A stretch of DNA of 64,000 nucleotides. Origin: Gordionus sp. m RMFG-2023. Its lineage: Eukaryota > Nematomorpha > Gordioida > Chordodea > Parachordodidae. This document shows, in pieces, positions 36,801-48,085 of the stretch. The notes below the pieces were generated by a model. That model saw only the letters and a program-made list of their open reading frames with translations, was not told the DNA's origin and searched no databases. The first letter of the stretch is position 1; every line of letters starts with the position of its first letter. Position numbers and translations under genes: made by a program. The stretch spans positions 31,606,508-31,670,507 of the forward strand of contig NC_088776.1 in NCBI RefSeq assembly GCF_954871325.1. The letters run 5' to 3'.

Positions 36801-38463
36801 AAAGGGATAAATTTATTATATGATAATTATAACTCTATTATTCAGAGTGGGGTGGCGGAACTAACAAATTCCATAGACCTGCAAATGTCCCACCTGTACG
36901 GCCCGGCCCCGATTTTTTAAAAATATATTCTATTTATTTTTAATTTTTGTAGCTAATAATGGCAACTGGCGATTTAAAATATTTGGTTTAAAAAAAAAAT
37001 ATAAAACCTAGCCCGGGTATTTTTAAAAATAAATTTTTAGGCCCAGCCCGGGTATTTAAATTTATTTTTAGGCCCGGTCAGGGTATATTTAAAAAAATTA
37101 TTGGCCGGGTCTGCAGGTCTCTGACAAATTCTAACATAATATTTCAATATTGGTATCTTATAAAAGCTAATATAAAGATCTGCTGAATACTTTGGAATCT
37201 GTACTCATGACTATATCTTTAAGAGCTTTCTGATTTTCTAACATTTCAAACATAAGTATTATGCGAAAGATTCCTGAATGTTAATTTACATTTTTATTTA
37301 GTCAACATTTTTAAAAATCAATAGATTCACTTAAAATAAGCCCTCGTAATTAGTTATTTTTATTTTAAAGAACAGGATAAGACTATGATAATGGGGGGGG
37401 GGGGGTGACTTAAGATTGTTATTGAAATTAGAGGGTGCAGAAGTCCATGGGAACAGGTTTTTTTGAAAATTTATAATCGTATACTAATTCTGAAAATAAA
37501 TAGTACTAAGGAAAAATATTTCTGAGCAATTAAGTGACCACTTCTAAGTATTTCATATATTTTTCTAATAGATTCAATTTTTTTCAATCTGCACCAGTTT
37601 ATAAGCAATTAGTATTTTCTCTGGGCAATTAAATTTTTATCTAAGCACTAAGACATAATTCTAAGCATTCAGTATTTTTTCTAAACCATTAAATAGGAGT
37701 CCTTTTTATATCTTATATAAGGATAATCTATTATTGAAAAAAATAATTTTTATTCATGTTGATTAAAAATTATATAAATGGAACATTTATAATTCAAAAT
37801 ATTAATTTAGCGATTCACAAAGTTCACCATAATATACAAATCTGCTTCGTAACATATCTTTACCTTGTAGGTAGAGCTTATATCAAGGTCTGAGAAATTT
37901 ATTTTGGGACATTTACCTGCAATTAATATTATTTGATTTATCATATTCTAATTGCTTGTATTTAGTTTAGTGTTTAATTTGCCTAATATTTATTATCCTA
38001 ATCTCAATTACTCTAGTTTATGTTACTTTCTTCGTTTAGTGATTTGGTAAGATAATTAATTTATTTATAATCATTTATCACTAATTAAATAATCGATAAT
38101 AATTAATTTTATTTAATGAATCCAAATTCTTTTATTTTAAAAAATATAATGTAGTATATTAAAAAAATATGTGGCTTAGTTAAAAAACAAATTAAAAATT
38201 ATTTTTTAGAAGACAATCTATCTAGACAATTCACGACAAATTGTTGGAAAAGGCTGTAGTCCGTTATGCTATGACCAAAGAAAAACAAGTCAGTCATATT
38301 GCATTTTTATTAATAATGCTTATGGTTATTTTTTTAAGGAGAATCTGAGAAGACATACTGTTGTAATACCAACTATTGTAACGATGCCTTCATTGTATAT
38401 TCAAGATCAAACAATTTTCTGATCCAGATAACATTTTTTGCCTTGATATATACCCAGATATAA
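33853..38463 (+). CDS. Ly6/uPAR three-finger, GPI-anchored protein, complete three-exon gene
   Basis: Exons 33853-34047, 38210-38288 and 38339-38463 encode 132 residues; introns are 4,162 and 50 nt. Donors are GTAAGT and GTCAGT and both acceptors AG; phases agree (0, then 1). Residues 1-22 are a hydrophobic signal peptide (MQTFLIYSIIFIMK). The mature part has ten cysteines, at about 24, 27, 45, 60, 64, 81, 85, 99, 100 and 105: the canonical Ly6/uPAR set. Motifs are DCYTC, SSCDGYCRKTIYLDNS, KGCSPLC and the closing TYCCNTNYCND. A hydrophobic tail (FLIQITFFALIYTQI) before the stop predicts GPI attachment near SRSNN. Such proteins act at the cell surface, in animals often modulating receptors or channels; this one's partner is unknown. 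The long intron holds a satellite array and an exon-like piece (34730-34860). Ligand or orthologue cannot be assigned. Confidence 0.88.
34730..34860 (+). pseudogene. Exon-like segment in the Ly6 intron, possible alternative or dead exon
   Basis: After an AG (34728-34729) a 42-codon frame reads NCKKIISQDHGSNLETLQRS, then CHKEIDILIDFLRF, ending with a stop at 34858-34860. The spacing of a first cysteine or lysine-rich start and a closing R-S-C resembles the middle of Ly6/Quiver domains, the part encoded by the real second exon. The reading phase does not fit the first exon: joined directly, the frame stops after five codons. It may be a decayed duplicated exon, part of another lost Ly6 gene, or chance. 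Confidence 0.4.
34870..35990. other. Intronic A/T-rich sequence, nothing supported
   Basis: This lies inside the long intron of the Ly6 gene. No repeat unit or coding piece was recognised before the satellite begins. Confidence 0.4.
35995..37220. repeat. ~112 bp satellite array inside the Ly6 intron
   Basis: Units share GGTATCAAATGAAAGCTAAT, AAAGATCAATTGATTACA, TGATACTCATCACTC and a G-rich stretch. The first word starts at about 36025, 36139, 36249, 36365 and 36480, giving spacings of 110-116. Degenerate units continue near 36690 and 36805, and after a nested element near 37150. About ten units are present; they differ enough to be old. Confidence 0.85.
36872..37123. mobile_element. CAGAGACC-type element nested in the satellite
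   Basis: The 252 bp element starts CATAGACCTGCAAATG and ends CTGCAGGTCTCTG, with a perfect 8 bp duplication ACAAATTC (36864-36871 and 37124-37131). It carries four to five GC-rich blocks (GGCCCGGCCCC, AGCCCGGGT) separated by A/T runs. Confidence 0.9.
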
Positions 38464-38519
38464 ACATTAGCAGCCTCATTTTAAAAAAATTTCTATATTT
38501 AATCATTCTATTAAATATA

Positions 38520-38628
38520 TAATTTATTATATAAGTATGTTATTTATTATATTAGTATATTAGTATATTATTTATTATATTAGTATATTATTTATTATAT
38601 TATATATAATATATATATATATATGAAA
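38520..38628. repeat. A/T minisatellite and TA microsatellite
   Basis: Three to four units of about 20 bp (TTATTTATTATATTAGTATA) are followed by a run of TA dinucleotides, just downstream of the Ly6 stop codon. Confidence 0.85.
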
Positions 38629-38725
38629 AGATAAAATAATTATATTATATTAAACTTTATAAGATATGCTTTGCAATGTATACATTCTAAATGAAATCGA
38701 AGTTTTAATTTATACGTGTCATAAC

Positions 38726-39962
38726 AAGGGTTGCCAGATCTCCCGTTTTTGGCGTAATTCTCAAATATTTTACTTTTATTAACGCCAAAACACGCCGTCA
38801 ATTGATTTACGCTTTCGCCCAAATTTTTCGAAAACTTTCCAATTTAAAATATAATAATAATATTTAATATCTTTTAATTTTAAAATGAATTGTTATGATG
38901 ATAAATCATTAATCATCCTTTGATTCTGATGTTTCTTATGTAAATGTGAAGTATCTTATATAATTTTTAGAAATAAATCTACATAATGATATTTAGATTA
39001 TTTAAAATTTTTATATAGCTTAATAATAATATTTGATTAATTAAAAAAAGTCTTCATATGATGTTTCATTTCTTTTCCAATTTTATTCCATTAATTTAAA
39101 TTATATATAAATTACAGTTTAAATAGAAGTTTAACATCCAAAAAAACATGTAAAGAAAACTTAAAGAGAGTATACTTAAATGCAACTTGTATAATATGCA
39201 ATGCAAAATTTAATATCAGCTATGGGAGAAGTCCATGTTGTAAAAAATAATTCAACAAGGTTAAAACATATTTCCAATTTAAAAAATAAGGAATCATCAA
39301 ATAATATCCAACCATACTTCAAAAACAAAAATTTATGTGATTATAATACTGCAATATCCGAAACGACATTCATCTATCCCACGATAAAACATTTGCTTAG
39401 TTAATTCTCCACAAATTGGCTATCCACTTATTGCCTATACTCTTTCCTGATTCAAGAATATAAGCATAAAATCTAGAAGAACAAAAGTCTCAAAAATAGG
39501 GTTGGTCCTGAAACTAAGAAACGCATCTAAAAGGATTTGAAAGAAAATAATCCATTTTCTCTATTAACTAATGCATCAAATAATTGATATACTAAAACAT
39601 TCCCAATAATGGTGCGCTAATTTTAAAAGAAAGATGTGTTTCAAGTAAACTAATGGTGCGCTAATTTTAGAAGAAAGATGTGTTTCAAGTTAACTTCTAA
39701 AAACAATTCCATCGGACTATGAAATATTCTGAAAAATATAAATAAAAATATGTTCTGATTTTTTAAATATTATCTATTCATTTTACAATAAAATATAATT
39801 ATATATGATCCTCCTTTATTTTACTATCGTATTAGGTATATTCATTTAAATAAAGAAATAATCACCAAAAAGGAAATAACGGGGATATTTTATTATAAAA
39901 TTTTACCTTTTGAATTATAATTAAATTTCTCCCGTTTTGTTTGATTGAATCTGGCAACCCTG
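38726..39962 (+). mobile_element. hAT element with zinc-finger remnant (copy lacking the nested insertion)
   Basis: The ends are AAGGGTTGCCAGATC and GAATCTGGCAACCCTG. The flanks GTCATAAC and GTCTAACT share GTC(A)TAAC, an 8 bp duplication with one indel. The plus strand encodes a finger piece (TCIICNAKFNISYG, from about 39188), then LKHISNLKNKESSNN and ETTFIYPTIKHLLS, up to a stop near 39404. This resembles the CxxC...H N-terminal finger and the FxYHTVKH segment of ZMYM/DUF4371-type hAT transposases. The catalytic part is missing. An inverted relative is at 57065-58611. Confidence 0.82.
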
Positions 39963-40775
39963 GTCTAACTCATAATATAAGCTCAGCCAGAGGTAGGCAT
40001 GAGGACGTTTCCCCTCTTCGAATTTTGCCATTTCGTAAATAATATTTAGGAAATTGAAAAATTCTCAACAGCCATCACCCCTCCCCTCCCAGTAACTATA
40101 AACGATAATTTTTAAGTTATTGCTAATATAATAAAAACTTTAAAATGGCTATAAATCAGAATTTTTAGATAAAATGCATATTAATTTTTTTTAAATATAT
40201 CCTGGCGCCAAAATCCTGCTATGAACCTCTTAAAAGTGGCCCCTTTCAATAGTAGGCCATGCCATGCGTCGTAATAAATAAGTGTGAAATATTTGCTAAA
40301 ATGACGTTGGAAGGCTGTTTTGGGGTAGGGGAAATATTTATTTGAAAAAGAATGAATGAACAAGGCTATCAATGATTTATGGATTTTTAAATTTTTAAGC
40401 AATCTATACCCATTTAGTAAAAATTGCTAAAAGATTAAACTTGATATGTTAACAATAAATGAACAAATGTATCTATTAAATTGAGAATACAGGTAAAAAT
40501 AGAGAAGTAATTTTTTAAAATTTATATTTTAAAGGTTTTATTTTATAACTAGTAGATAGCTCATATGACGGGGGTTTCTCCTAATTTTATTATAGTTGTT
40601 ACCTGTTATTTGAAAATAATATCCAATTTTTATTCTTTTTACTCCCTCCCCCCTTCAGGCCAGGTTAAATCCATTAAAACTAAGCGTAAATACTATGGTT
40701 TGAGTCAAAATATATTTAAAGCTTTTACTTGATAATATCAAAATTCTTTGTTAAATATTATTGTTTACCTATGCC

Positions 40776-43500
40776 TAGACATGTGCGCCGCCGCCGATGA
40801 TTTGACCACGCCGACGCCGCGTGCCAAAAAAGTGTCGGCGCTCAACACGCCGCCGCTGATCTAAAAATTCGGCGGCGTGGCGGCGTGATACATATTTTTT
40901 ATTATTAATTTATTTTATATATAATTTATGAATTTTAATTAGAAGAAAAATATTAAATATTTTTTGAATTATTAAAAAATGCGATTTTATTTTTTAAAAT
41001 TAATAAATATTATTTGCTATAAATTTGATTTATAACAATCTATATTCGTTCACTTTGGGCAGGTTTGTGACCAACGTGCTAGATAAAATAAGATTAGGAC
41101 ATTAAATTTGAAAAGGTAATTCTATATTTTATTCTATTAATTTTTGATGCTTCAAATAATTTACAACTCGTTGTATAAAATTTATTTTTTATCATAATAG
41201 GAAATTTTAATTAATGATTTTTATTTTGTTGGCATTATAACATATATAAAACTACCAGGACTAAAACAATTATAATGAATGCAGCATTGCAATATCCTGT
41301 AACAAAATATAGTATATCCTTCCTAGCAAAGCCTTCTTTTGGATGGAAACATTTTGGATCCTTAATATTAAAAATTGACACAAATAATAAGAGAACCAGT
41401 GTTGCTACAGATAAAATCTTTTGTAATATATGATTGCAAATAGTACTTGATAAAGATGGTGAGGAAGAAAATAATTATTCATTTTCAGAGTAAAATATTT
41501 GATTATTTTAAAAATATTTGAAAATTTTTTAATTACTTTTCCAATCAAATCTTTTTCAAAAAATATCAACACATCAAATATAATAAAGATTTACTTGACA
41601 AACATGATTTATCATGTAAAGAAGAAATATTTAAACAAAATTTAAAGTTATTTTTCAAACCCATTGTAAAAGAAACTGACCCTATAAAAGATAAAAAATA
41701 GATTCTGGTAAGGAATTATGTTTTCATGTGTTGCAAGGATTTAATGCCATTCTCTTCTATAAATAATACTGGAATGCAAGATTTTCTAAAGGTTATTTGT
41801 AAAATCTTTATAGTTTTTTATAGGGCAATCTTAATTTTTAACTGTTAAGATATTTAATTATTTTAAAACATTCCACATTTAGAATTTTTTATGGCATAAT
41901 ATTTTTATCATTAACTTTTTATTATGTAGAAATATGGCATTATTTCAGATACCAAAGAATTACCAGATAGAACTACACTTAGCCGGAGTGGATTAGATGA
42001 TATGTATTTATCAATGAAAGCATATGCCAACAAATTAATATAGGTCCTAAATTTTGTGCTATAACTTTTGATATGTGGACCGACAAATATAGACAGCAAA
42101 ATTATATCACCTTTACATTTCACGAAATAGATAATAATTTTAATATTGTATTTTATACATTGGCGACACATCATGTCGCTCAAAAACATACCGCTGAAAC
42201 TATTCTTTCCGAGATAGAAAAAGTTAAAAATGAATTTGATTTAGGGTCCAAGAAAATTCAAATGGTTACGGATGCAGGACCCAAAAGAAAAGTAGTGTTC
42301 GTCTTGGAGAATATGACCATCATTTATGTTTGGGGCATGGATTACATAATCTAGTGACAGTCGATGGAATAAAAAAAAGTTAATAAAATAGAAAATCTCA
42401 TTAAAAAAGTGAGAGCAGTTAGAGTTGCCTTAAGATTCAAAACAGCGGATTTTGAAAATAAGAAAATATAAAATATTTTGAATCGATATCATATACATCA
42501 GATATTTTAGATTTGGATGATAATGATCCTTTTTATGAAGATCGTTTGTGGTTTGATGATGATAGTGAAAATCAAAAATCATATGATCTGTCCAAAAAGG
42601 AGTTACTATAAATTTAGCCTTATTATTTCGTAGTGAAATTAAAAATCATTTAATTGTAAAAGAATATGATAGTCCTCCCATAGCATCCCTTAAACAAAAT
42701 ATGCTTACTAAATTTGATCATAGATTTCCAATAATCGATCTTCAGGTAGTATTTTAAAATACATAAATTATTTTTTATATATTATTTCTCTTTCTTTTAT
42801 TTTTTTTACTTAGGTGTTAGGAGCACTTTTGGATCCTCGTTATCAATCTATAAACATAGTAAATGAATATTTAAAGGAAAAAAATATTACTCCGGTTGAA
42901 TTTTTATATCAACACGATACCTCTCTACGACCTTACACGGACGAATTAAATGAATCTGAAACGACGGAAGTTGCTTCAAAACTCGATTATCTTAAGTCAT
43001 TGGCTACGAAACATTCATCTATTCAAAACAATAACCTGGAACAACAACACTATTTAACTAGTTTAGAAAAAGAGTGTTATTCATTATTTTCGCCTTATAA
43101 TTTGGAGATAAGAGATGTCTTAGATTTTTGGAAGGTAAGAGCATTGGATCTTCCTAAACTTTCAATATTAGCTAGAAAGGTCCTGTGCGTTCCAGCTACG
43201 AGCACATCCAGCGAGCGTGCATTTTCTATTGGGCTCACTCTGAACTCTAAAAGATCATTATTATGTCCTTTAAATCTTAATAAAATATAATTTATTCATG
43301 ATAATTATAACTTAATGAAATCATTAAATTATAGTTATAAACATAATAAAGTATAAATTTTATTTTAAAAGTCTTTCCAATGAATTTATAAATTTAATTT
43401 AAAAAATTTAAGTTAGAAAAATATTTGACGCCGCGGCGCCGCCTCCAATTTTTGTCGCGGCGTCTGCCGCCGCCGAAAATTCTATCGGCGCACATGTCTA
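40776..43500 (+). mobile_element. hAT transposon with CGCCGCCG-rich ends, perfect target duplication
   Basis: It begins TAGACATGTGCGCCGCC and ends GGCGCACATGTCTA. A perfect CCTATGCC duplication flanks it (40768-40775 and 43501-43508). Subterminal regions are packed with CGCCG words (about 40787-40890 and 43428-43490), in sharp contrast with the A/T-rich interior. It is about 2.7 kb, the usual size for an autonomous hAT element. Confidence 0.92.
41275..43290 (+). pseudogene. hAT transposase, decayed, with intact-looking C-terminal exon
   Basis: A BED-like N-terminal piece at 41275-41445 has FLAKPSFGWKHFG and a CNI..C finger. A catalytic-region piece (42073-42354) reads MWTDKYRQQNYITFTFHEID and VTDAGPKRK, where W-T-D holds the first conserved acidic residue. 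The C-terminal piece (42814-43290, 158 codons) reads LGALLDPRYQS, DFWKVRALDLPKLS, and VPATSTSSERAFS, the dimerisation signature. The T at 42811-42813 follows an AG acceptor-like site, so this may be the last exon. Intervening stops and shifts indicate decay, though this is the best preserved hAT transposase in the window. Confidence 0.83.
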
Positions 43501-44999
43501 CCTATGCCTAATTTAATATTTAAAAAAAATTCCAAGCGTACAAAGCAACAATTTGAAAAAATTCTTCCAAGCCCAGAACTGAAATAAATAATTTAAAAAA
43601 TCAATATGAATTTAAAAATACAATCAAAATCAGATATTCATGGGCCTTGGTTTTTTGGATCAGACCGAGCCCAGGCCTGCAAAAAAATTTGTTTTAGACC
43701 AATGTCTGACACATAGTTAATAATAAAAAAAATCCCAAGCGTCCAAGCTGATAATAATTTTAAAAAATTTCCTCAAGCCCAGCCAATATAATTTATAAAA
43801 ATATTTTCGAAGCCCAGCCCAACACATAATATTTTATAAAAAGTTTTTTTCTAGCCTGGCCAACCCATACTAATTTTCAAACCTGGAGGCAGGTAAATCT
43901 CTTAAACCATGTCTATTTTTTATTCTTTTTAACCCGCTCACCCTTAATTTAGACCAAGGCCAACCCATTAAGACTAAAAGTGAATACTATTTTTCGAGTA
44001 AAAATATATTTAAATTAGCTTTTACCTGAGAGCCAGATTAATATGCTGTGTTAATACACTTATTCCTAATATTGAAAAAATTAATAAGGCAGGTCCACGC
44101 ACTTGGGAAAATTTCAAACCCACCAAAGACCATAATAATTTTGGTAGTTGAGAACTGAAATAAAATAATAAAAAGTCATAATGCATTTAAAAATACAAGC
44201 AGAATAAGAAAGTTGCATGGACCTTGGTTTTTTGATCAGGCCTAGCCATGTCTTCAAAAAAAAATTCAGGCCAATGTCTATCCCATATTTAAAAATAAAA
44301 AATTTTCAAGCATCTAAGACCATATTAATTTTGAAAAATTTTTCCCAAACCAGGTCCAAGCCCCTATTAATTGTGAAAAATATTTCCCAAGCCCAGCAAA
44401 ACCTATAATAATTTATTTTTTCCTTGGATCCAGAAAAATAGGTTCGATGTAAGGGGTTTATAAAAATTAAATCTGTCTAATATGTACTTTTTTTGCCATT
44501 TTATATTATTGGGATAATTTTTCAAAATAATTTATCATCAAATGAAGGGGAATATCTGATTTACCCATCATTCTACTGGTTAGCTCCTGGTATTTATATG
44601 AAATTCATGGATACATATTAAAGTACCATACCTTATAAAAATCAGTGAAAATATGTTCATCCTAATTTAAATTTTAAACAAACCACCACCCTCCAAGTAA
44701 CAAATGATTTATTACTTAGGTACAAAATATAAAATTAAATTTAAGACATTATTATTAAATTACAATAGAAAAAATAAAAAGATATTCTAAGTTAACAGAT
44801 AATAGGAGGTTAACTTCAATCATAGTCAAATTATATATAAGTAAAACAAAAAGGCTATACATTTAATCAAAAATTTTATAAATTATATGAATAACATACA
44901 TTCAACAATAATGAAGTGATGAGAAAATATACAAAAAGGCCAAATCTTCAGAAAAGATAAGAGAGGTATTCAGTTGAAAATTGCATGCATAACATGAAT

Positions 45000-46400
45000 A
45001 TCCTATACGATAGTCAATATGGTAATAAATGGCAAAAATTTAAAAGTATCCGCTATGCTAACGGCAATTGAGTTGTATTAAATAACAAAACTAAAATATG
45101 CTTCCATGATAACAATTTAATTGATTTACCAAGTTGCAAAATTACATTGTTCTCCAGAGTTTTAAGTAAGTTTGCTCTTTTCATGACATGGATCCACTTT
45201 TCAATAAGATCTTTATTGTAAGAATATATTTGATAATTTATACATTGATATTGATACTATGAAAATCTAAATATTAACCCTTTGATGAAATGGCTAGGCT
45301 CTATTTTTTAATTTGAGAGATTTTCATTTATTAATAATTTATCTGAATCTGAGGCATCTTGACCTTGAGGATACAATGTGAAATATTTATTTAAATAAAA
45401 TCATATGTAACATAAATTACCAATATCTTTAACGTCTTCTGGTGAGGTATCTTAGGTTTATATTAAATCATCATTAAAAATATTATATAAAATCACATGA
45501 TAGAAATTCAATTGGCCTAACATTTGCATGATGATTTTTATTGGACGAATACTTTTTAAAAGAATATGGCTAAATTTGTAGCTACACGGCTTTTATATAT
45601 ATTATTATAGATTCAATAAAACAGTAAATAAAAAGAAAATAAGTTTATAGATATATTAATATTTTTTAAACAGATAATTTATATATAATATAAATATATT
45701 AATAGTTTCATAAAATGATAGGATAATCACCGATAGATATTAAATATAAACGGAGTATAATTTTTTTTCGTATGAATTATAAGATGCAAAAAATTCGAGT
45801 TTCCATCATTTTTTTAAGAATTATACAAATAATAAAATTAAATTTCAGTCAAGTCATTTTTTATAAATCTAAATATTTTATTTTTTGACTAATTTTATAG
45901 ATATTAACTAACATTGCAATAATGCAAAAAAATGAGGTTTCCAGTATTTATTTAGGAATTATACCAAGAGTATAATTTAATTCTGAGTTTTATTTACTAT
46001 TTTTTTGTATTATTAAAAGTTTCCTTTTTTCCACTAATTTTATAGACATTAACTTAGAACAATTATAAAATGCAAAAAATTAGGTTTCCATCATTTTTTT
46101 AAAGAAATATACATAAAAAAGTCAATTCCGTTTTCTTATAGTGGACGGTACAATTATGTAACCTGTTAGAATGGTTTAAAAGAAAGGATATATATAGTGG
46201 TTATATATTAGTTCCGTAACCGGTGTATTGTGAAATAATTATTATTTAAAAACACTACTGTAAAAATTCTACAGTTATTTCATAACTATATTGGTATACT
46301 GTTGAAAATTGGTGGTGTTAATTAAATGATTGCGATTAATATGACACATATAAATATTTCAAAAACATTGTGGACCTATTAATAAATATAATATTTAAAT
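45000..46400. repeat. A/T-rich stretch with three ~145 bp tandem units
   Basis: Between about 45786 and 46120 the word GCAAAAAATTCGAGTTTCCATC recurs with changes at 45786, 45923 and 46074 (units of 137-151 bp), each followed by a TTTTTTTAAGAATTATAC-like stretch. The rest of the interval shows nothing that could be identified. Confidence 0.6.
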
Positions 46401-46539
46401 TAAATACGAAATGCAGATATTTTTTCTCTATTCCAAACATTTTTTCATTTCAATTAAATATATTCCAAGTATTAGAGATTTTTTAATTTCTTTATTTTCA
46501 AAAATAAATCTCCTTTTAGAATTTTATTTTATTATATAT

Positions 46540-46914
46540 GTCGTATTGGGATTCGGAATCGGTGGGGATTCGAAATCTCTTAATTTTAAATCCTTTCCCG
46601 AGAGCGATTTAAAAAATTTTAAAGTCCGATTTAACCGGAAATGTATTCTAGCATGGGTAGAGCACCCAAACTATAAACTCCAAACAATATTGCCATGAAC
46701 TTTAGAACTACTTCTAATTTACATTAATTTTTATATGGATTTTTCATATAAATTAAAAAATACAAAAATGTCTATCTCTGAAATTGGCTGAAATTTATAG
46801 GGTAAATACTCTACACATGCTGGAATACAATTCCTGTAAAATTAGATTTTTAAAATCCAAAAATCGTCCTTAGTAAATGATTTAAAATTGAGAAATTCCG
46901 AAACCCCATACGAC
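46540..46914. mobile_element. Intact small inverted-repeat element (375 bp)
   Basis: It starts GTCGTATTGGGATTCGGAAT and ends ATTCCGAAACCCCATACGAC, near-perfect inverted ends of over 20 bp. It encodes no protein; the open stretch across its left end (46411-46698) is chance. Flanks ATATAT and ATGTATAT do not settle the duplication length. The same element, interrupted, is at 4480-8200. Confidence 0.8.
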
Positions 46915-47150
46915 ATGTATATTATTTTTTATAATTATCTACATATATACAATTTAAGAAAAGAAGAATTTTATAAAATTTAAGAAGATTTATCTTAAGG
47001 TTAAAGAAAAAGAATTTAATTTAAAGTTTTTACATATAAAGAAAATTTACAAAGTAAGAAATGAAATTTAAGGTTATATAATTTATTTTAAGAATTTGCA
47101 ATGACCTTTTATATTTAACATTTTATTTTTATATTTAACATTTCCCTCTT
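46915..47150. repeat. Dispersed repeat, first copy
   Basis: About 200 bp starting ACATATATACAATTTAAGA is repeated in the same orientation at 53860-54043 with few differences (shared AAGAAATGAAATTTAAGGTT and TTTAAGAATTTGCAATGA). One copy carries a ~45 bp extra segment. Confidence 0.85.
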
Positions 47151-47159
47151 TTTTTAAGT

Positions 47160-48080
47160 TTTTCCTTGTTTTGATTTCAGTCTTCAGTTGATTATCTTAT
47201 CTATTCCTCCATTAGTCATTTGTTAGTAAGGCTTGAGTTTGTTTGTCCGTTGAATCATGTTGATTTGATGTTTGTATTCGATCATCTCCATTTCGCTTTC
47301 AAATTTTTATATTTTATATCAAAAATTTTTATTATTTATAACAATCACTTTATCTAGGTGTAGGTCATAATTCCGATGTTGAACTTGACTTTGAACTTGT
47401 AAATTTTAAACTGAACTTGATCTTCAATTCTTCCCTGTCTAAAAACCTGTGTAGTATTTTCATTTGTTATTATATTTGTTGTTTTGCCTCAGTCATATCT
47501 TTTTCATTGGTTTGTTCGAATCACTAGCTTTTTATCCTGATCGTCTAATCATTAGCTTGATCATCATCATCCCATTAGCTTGTTCATCTCGTTATTATTA
47601 TGATTTGTATTTAGTTATCATTTATCTCGAATAATATTGGAATAATGATAATGGAATAAATAATTTATCGGAATAATTCATATAATAAGAATATTGAATC
47701 AGAGAATATTTGTGAATTGTCGAGTTTTATATAATAATTATTTTTATTAAATTTCATTCATTTTTATTTTTAAAATTTGAATTTTACTCCCTTATTTTTC
47801 AATTTAAACAATTTCTTCATATCCTAATTTATCTTCAAATTGTTCTTTATAAAAAAAAATTCCTTTCGCCTTCCATTTTTAATATATGATCTCCATATCA
47901 CATTCTTAAAAACTTTTCTAACATCAAGATATTTAACTTTTACCTTACCTCTCATTATAATATTTGTTTTAAGTTTCTTTATTTTCAAAGTTTTTTTAAA
48001 TTTTTTATTAATTATAAAAGTTTGGTACTAATTTACAGGATTTGATTTTATTCAAGTTTTTATTATTATGAGATTTATAA
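47160..48080. other. Pyrimidine-rich and A/T-rich sequence, nothing supported
   Basis: No coding or repeat structure was recognised. The frame at 47840-48031 is composed mainly of F, L and I from T-rich DNA and is not credible. Confidence 0.4.
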
Positions 48081-48085
48081 TTATA

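Larger units (their letters stand above)
40552..44965 (-). repeat. Periodic repeat, copy B (interrupted by a hAT element)
   Basis: The pieces 40552-40775 and 43501-44965 match copy A in inverted orientation, starting ACTAGTAGATAGC. The periodic part (43530-44420) has units such as CCCAAGCCCAGCCCAACAC plus ATAATTTTAAAAAATT. The 2.7 kb between the pieces is a hAT insertion with its own target duplication. Confidence 0.75.

Noticed and set aside
38520-38628. Possible CRISPR-like or regularly spaced repeat
   Set aside because: Units are adjacent A/T-only tandem repeats with no spacers.
41911-42189. Minus-strand frame opposite the hAT catalytic region
   Set aside because: Antisense shadow of the WTDKY...TFHEID frame.
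46411-46698. 95-codon plus-strand frame
   Set aside because: Its second half runs through the small inverted-repeat element and the first half is T-rich sequence; no conserved motif.
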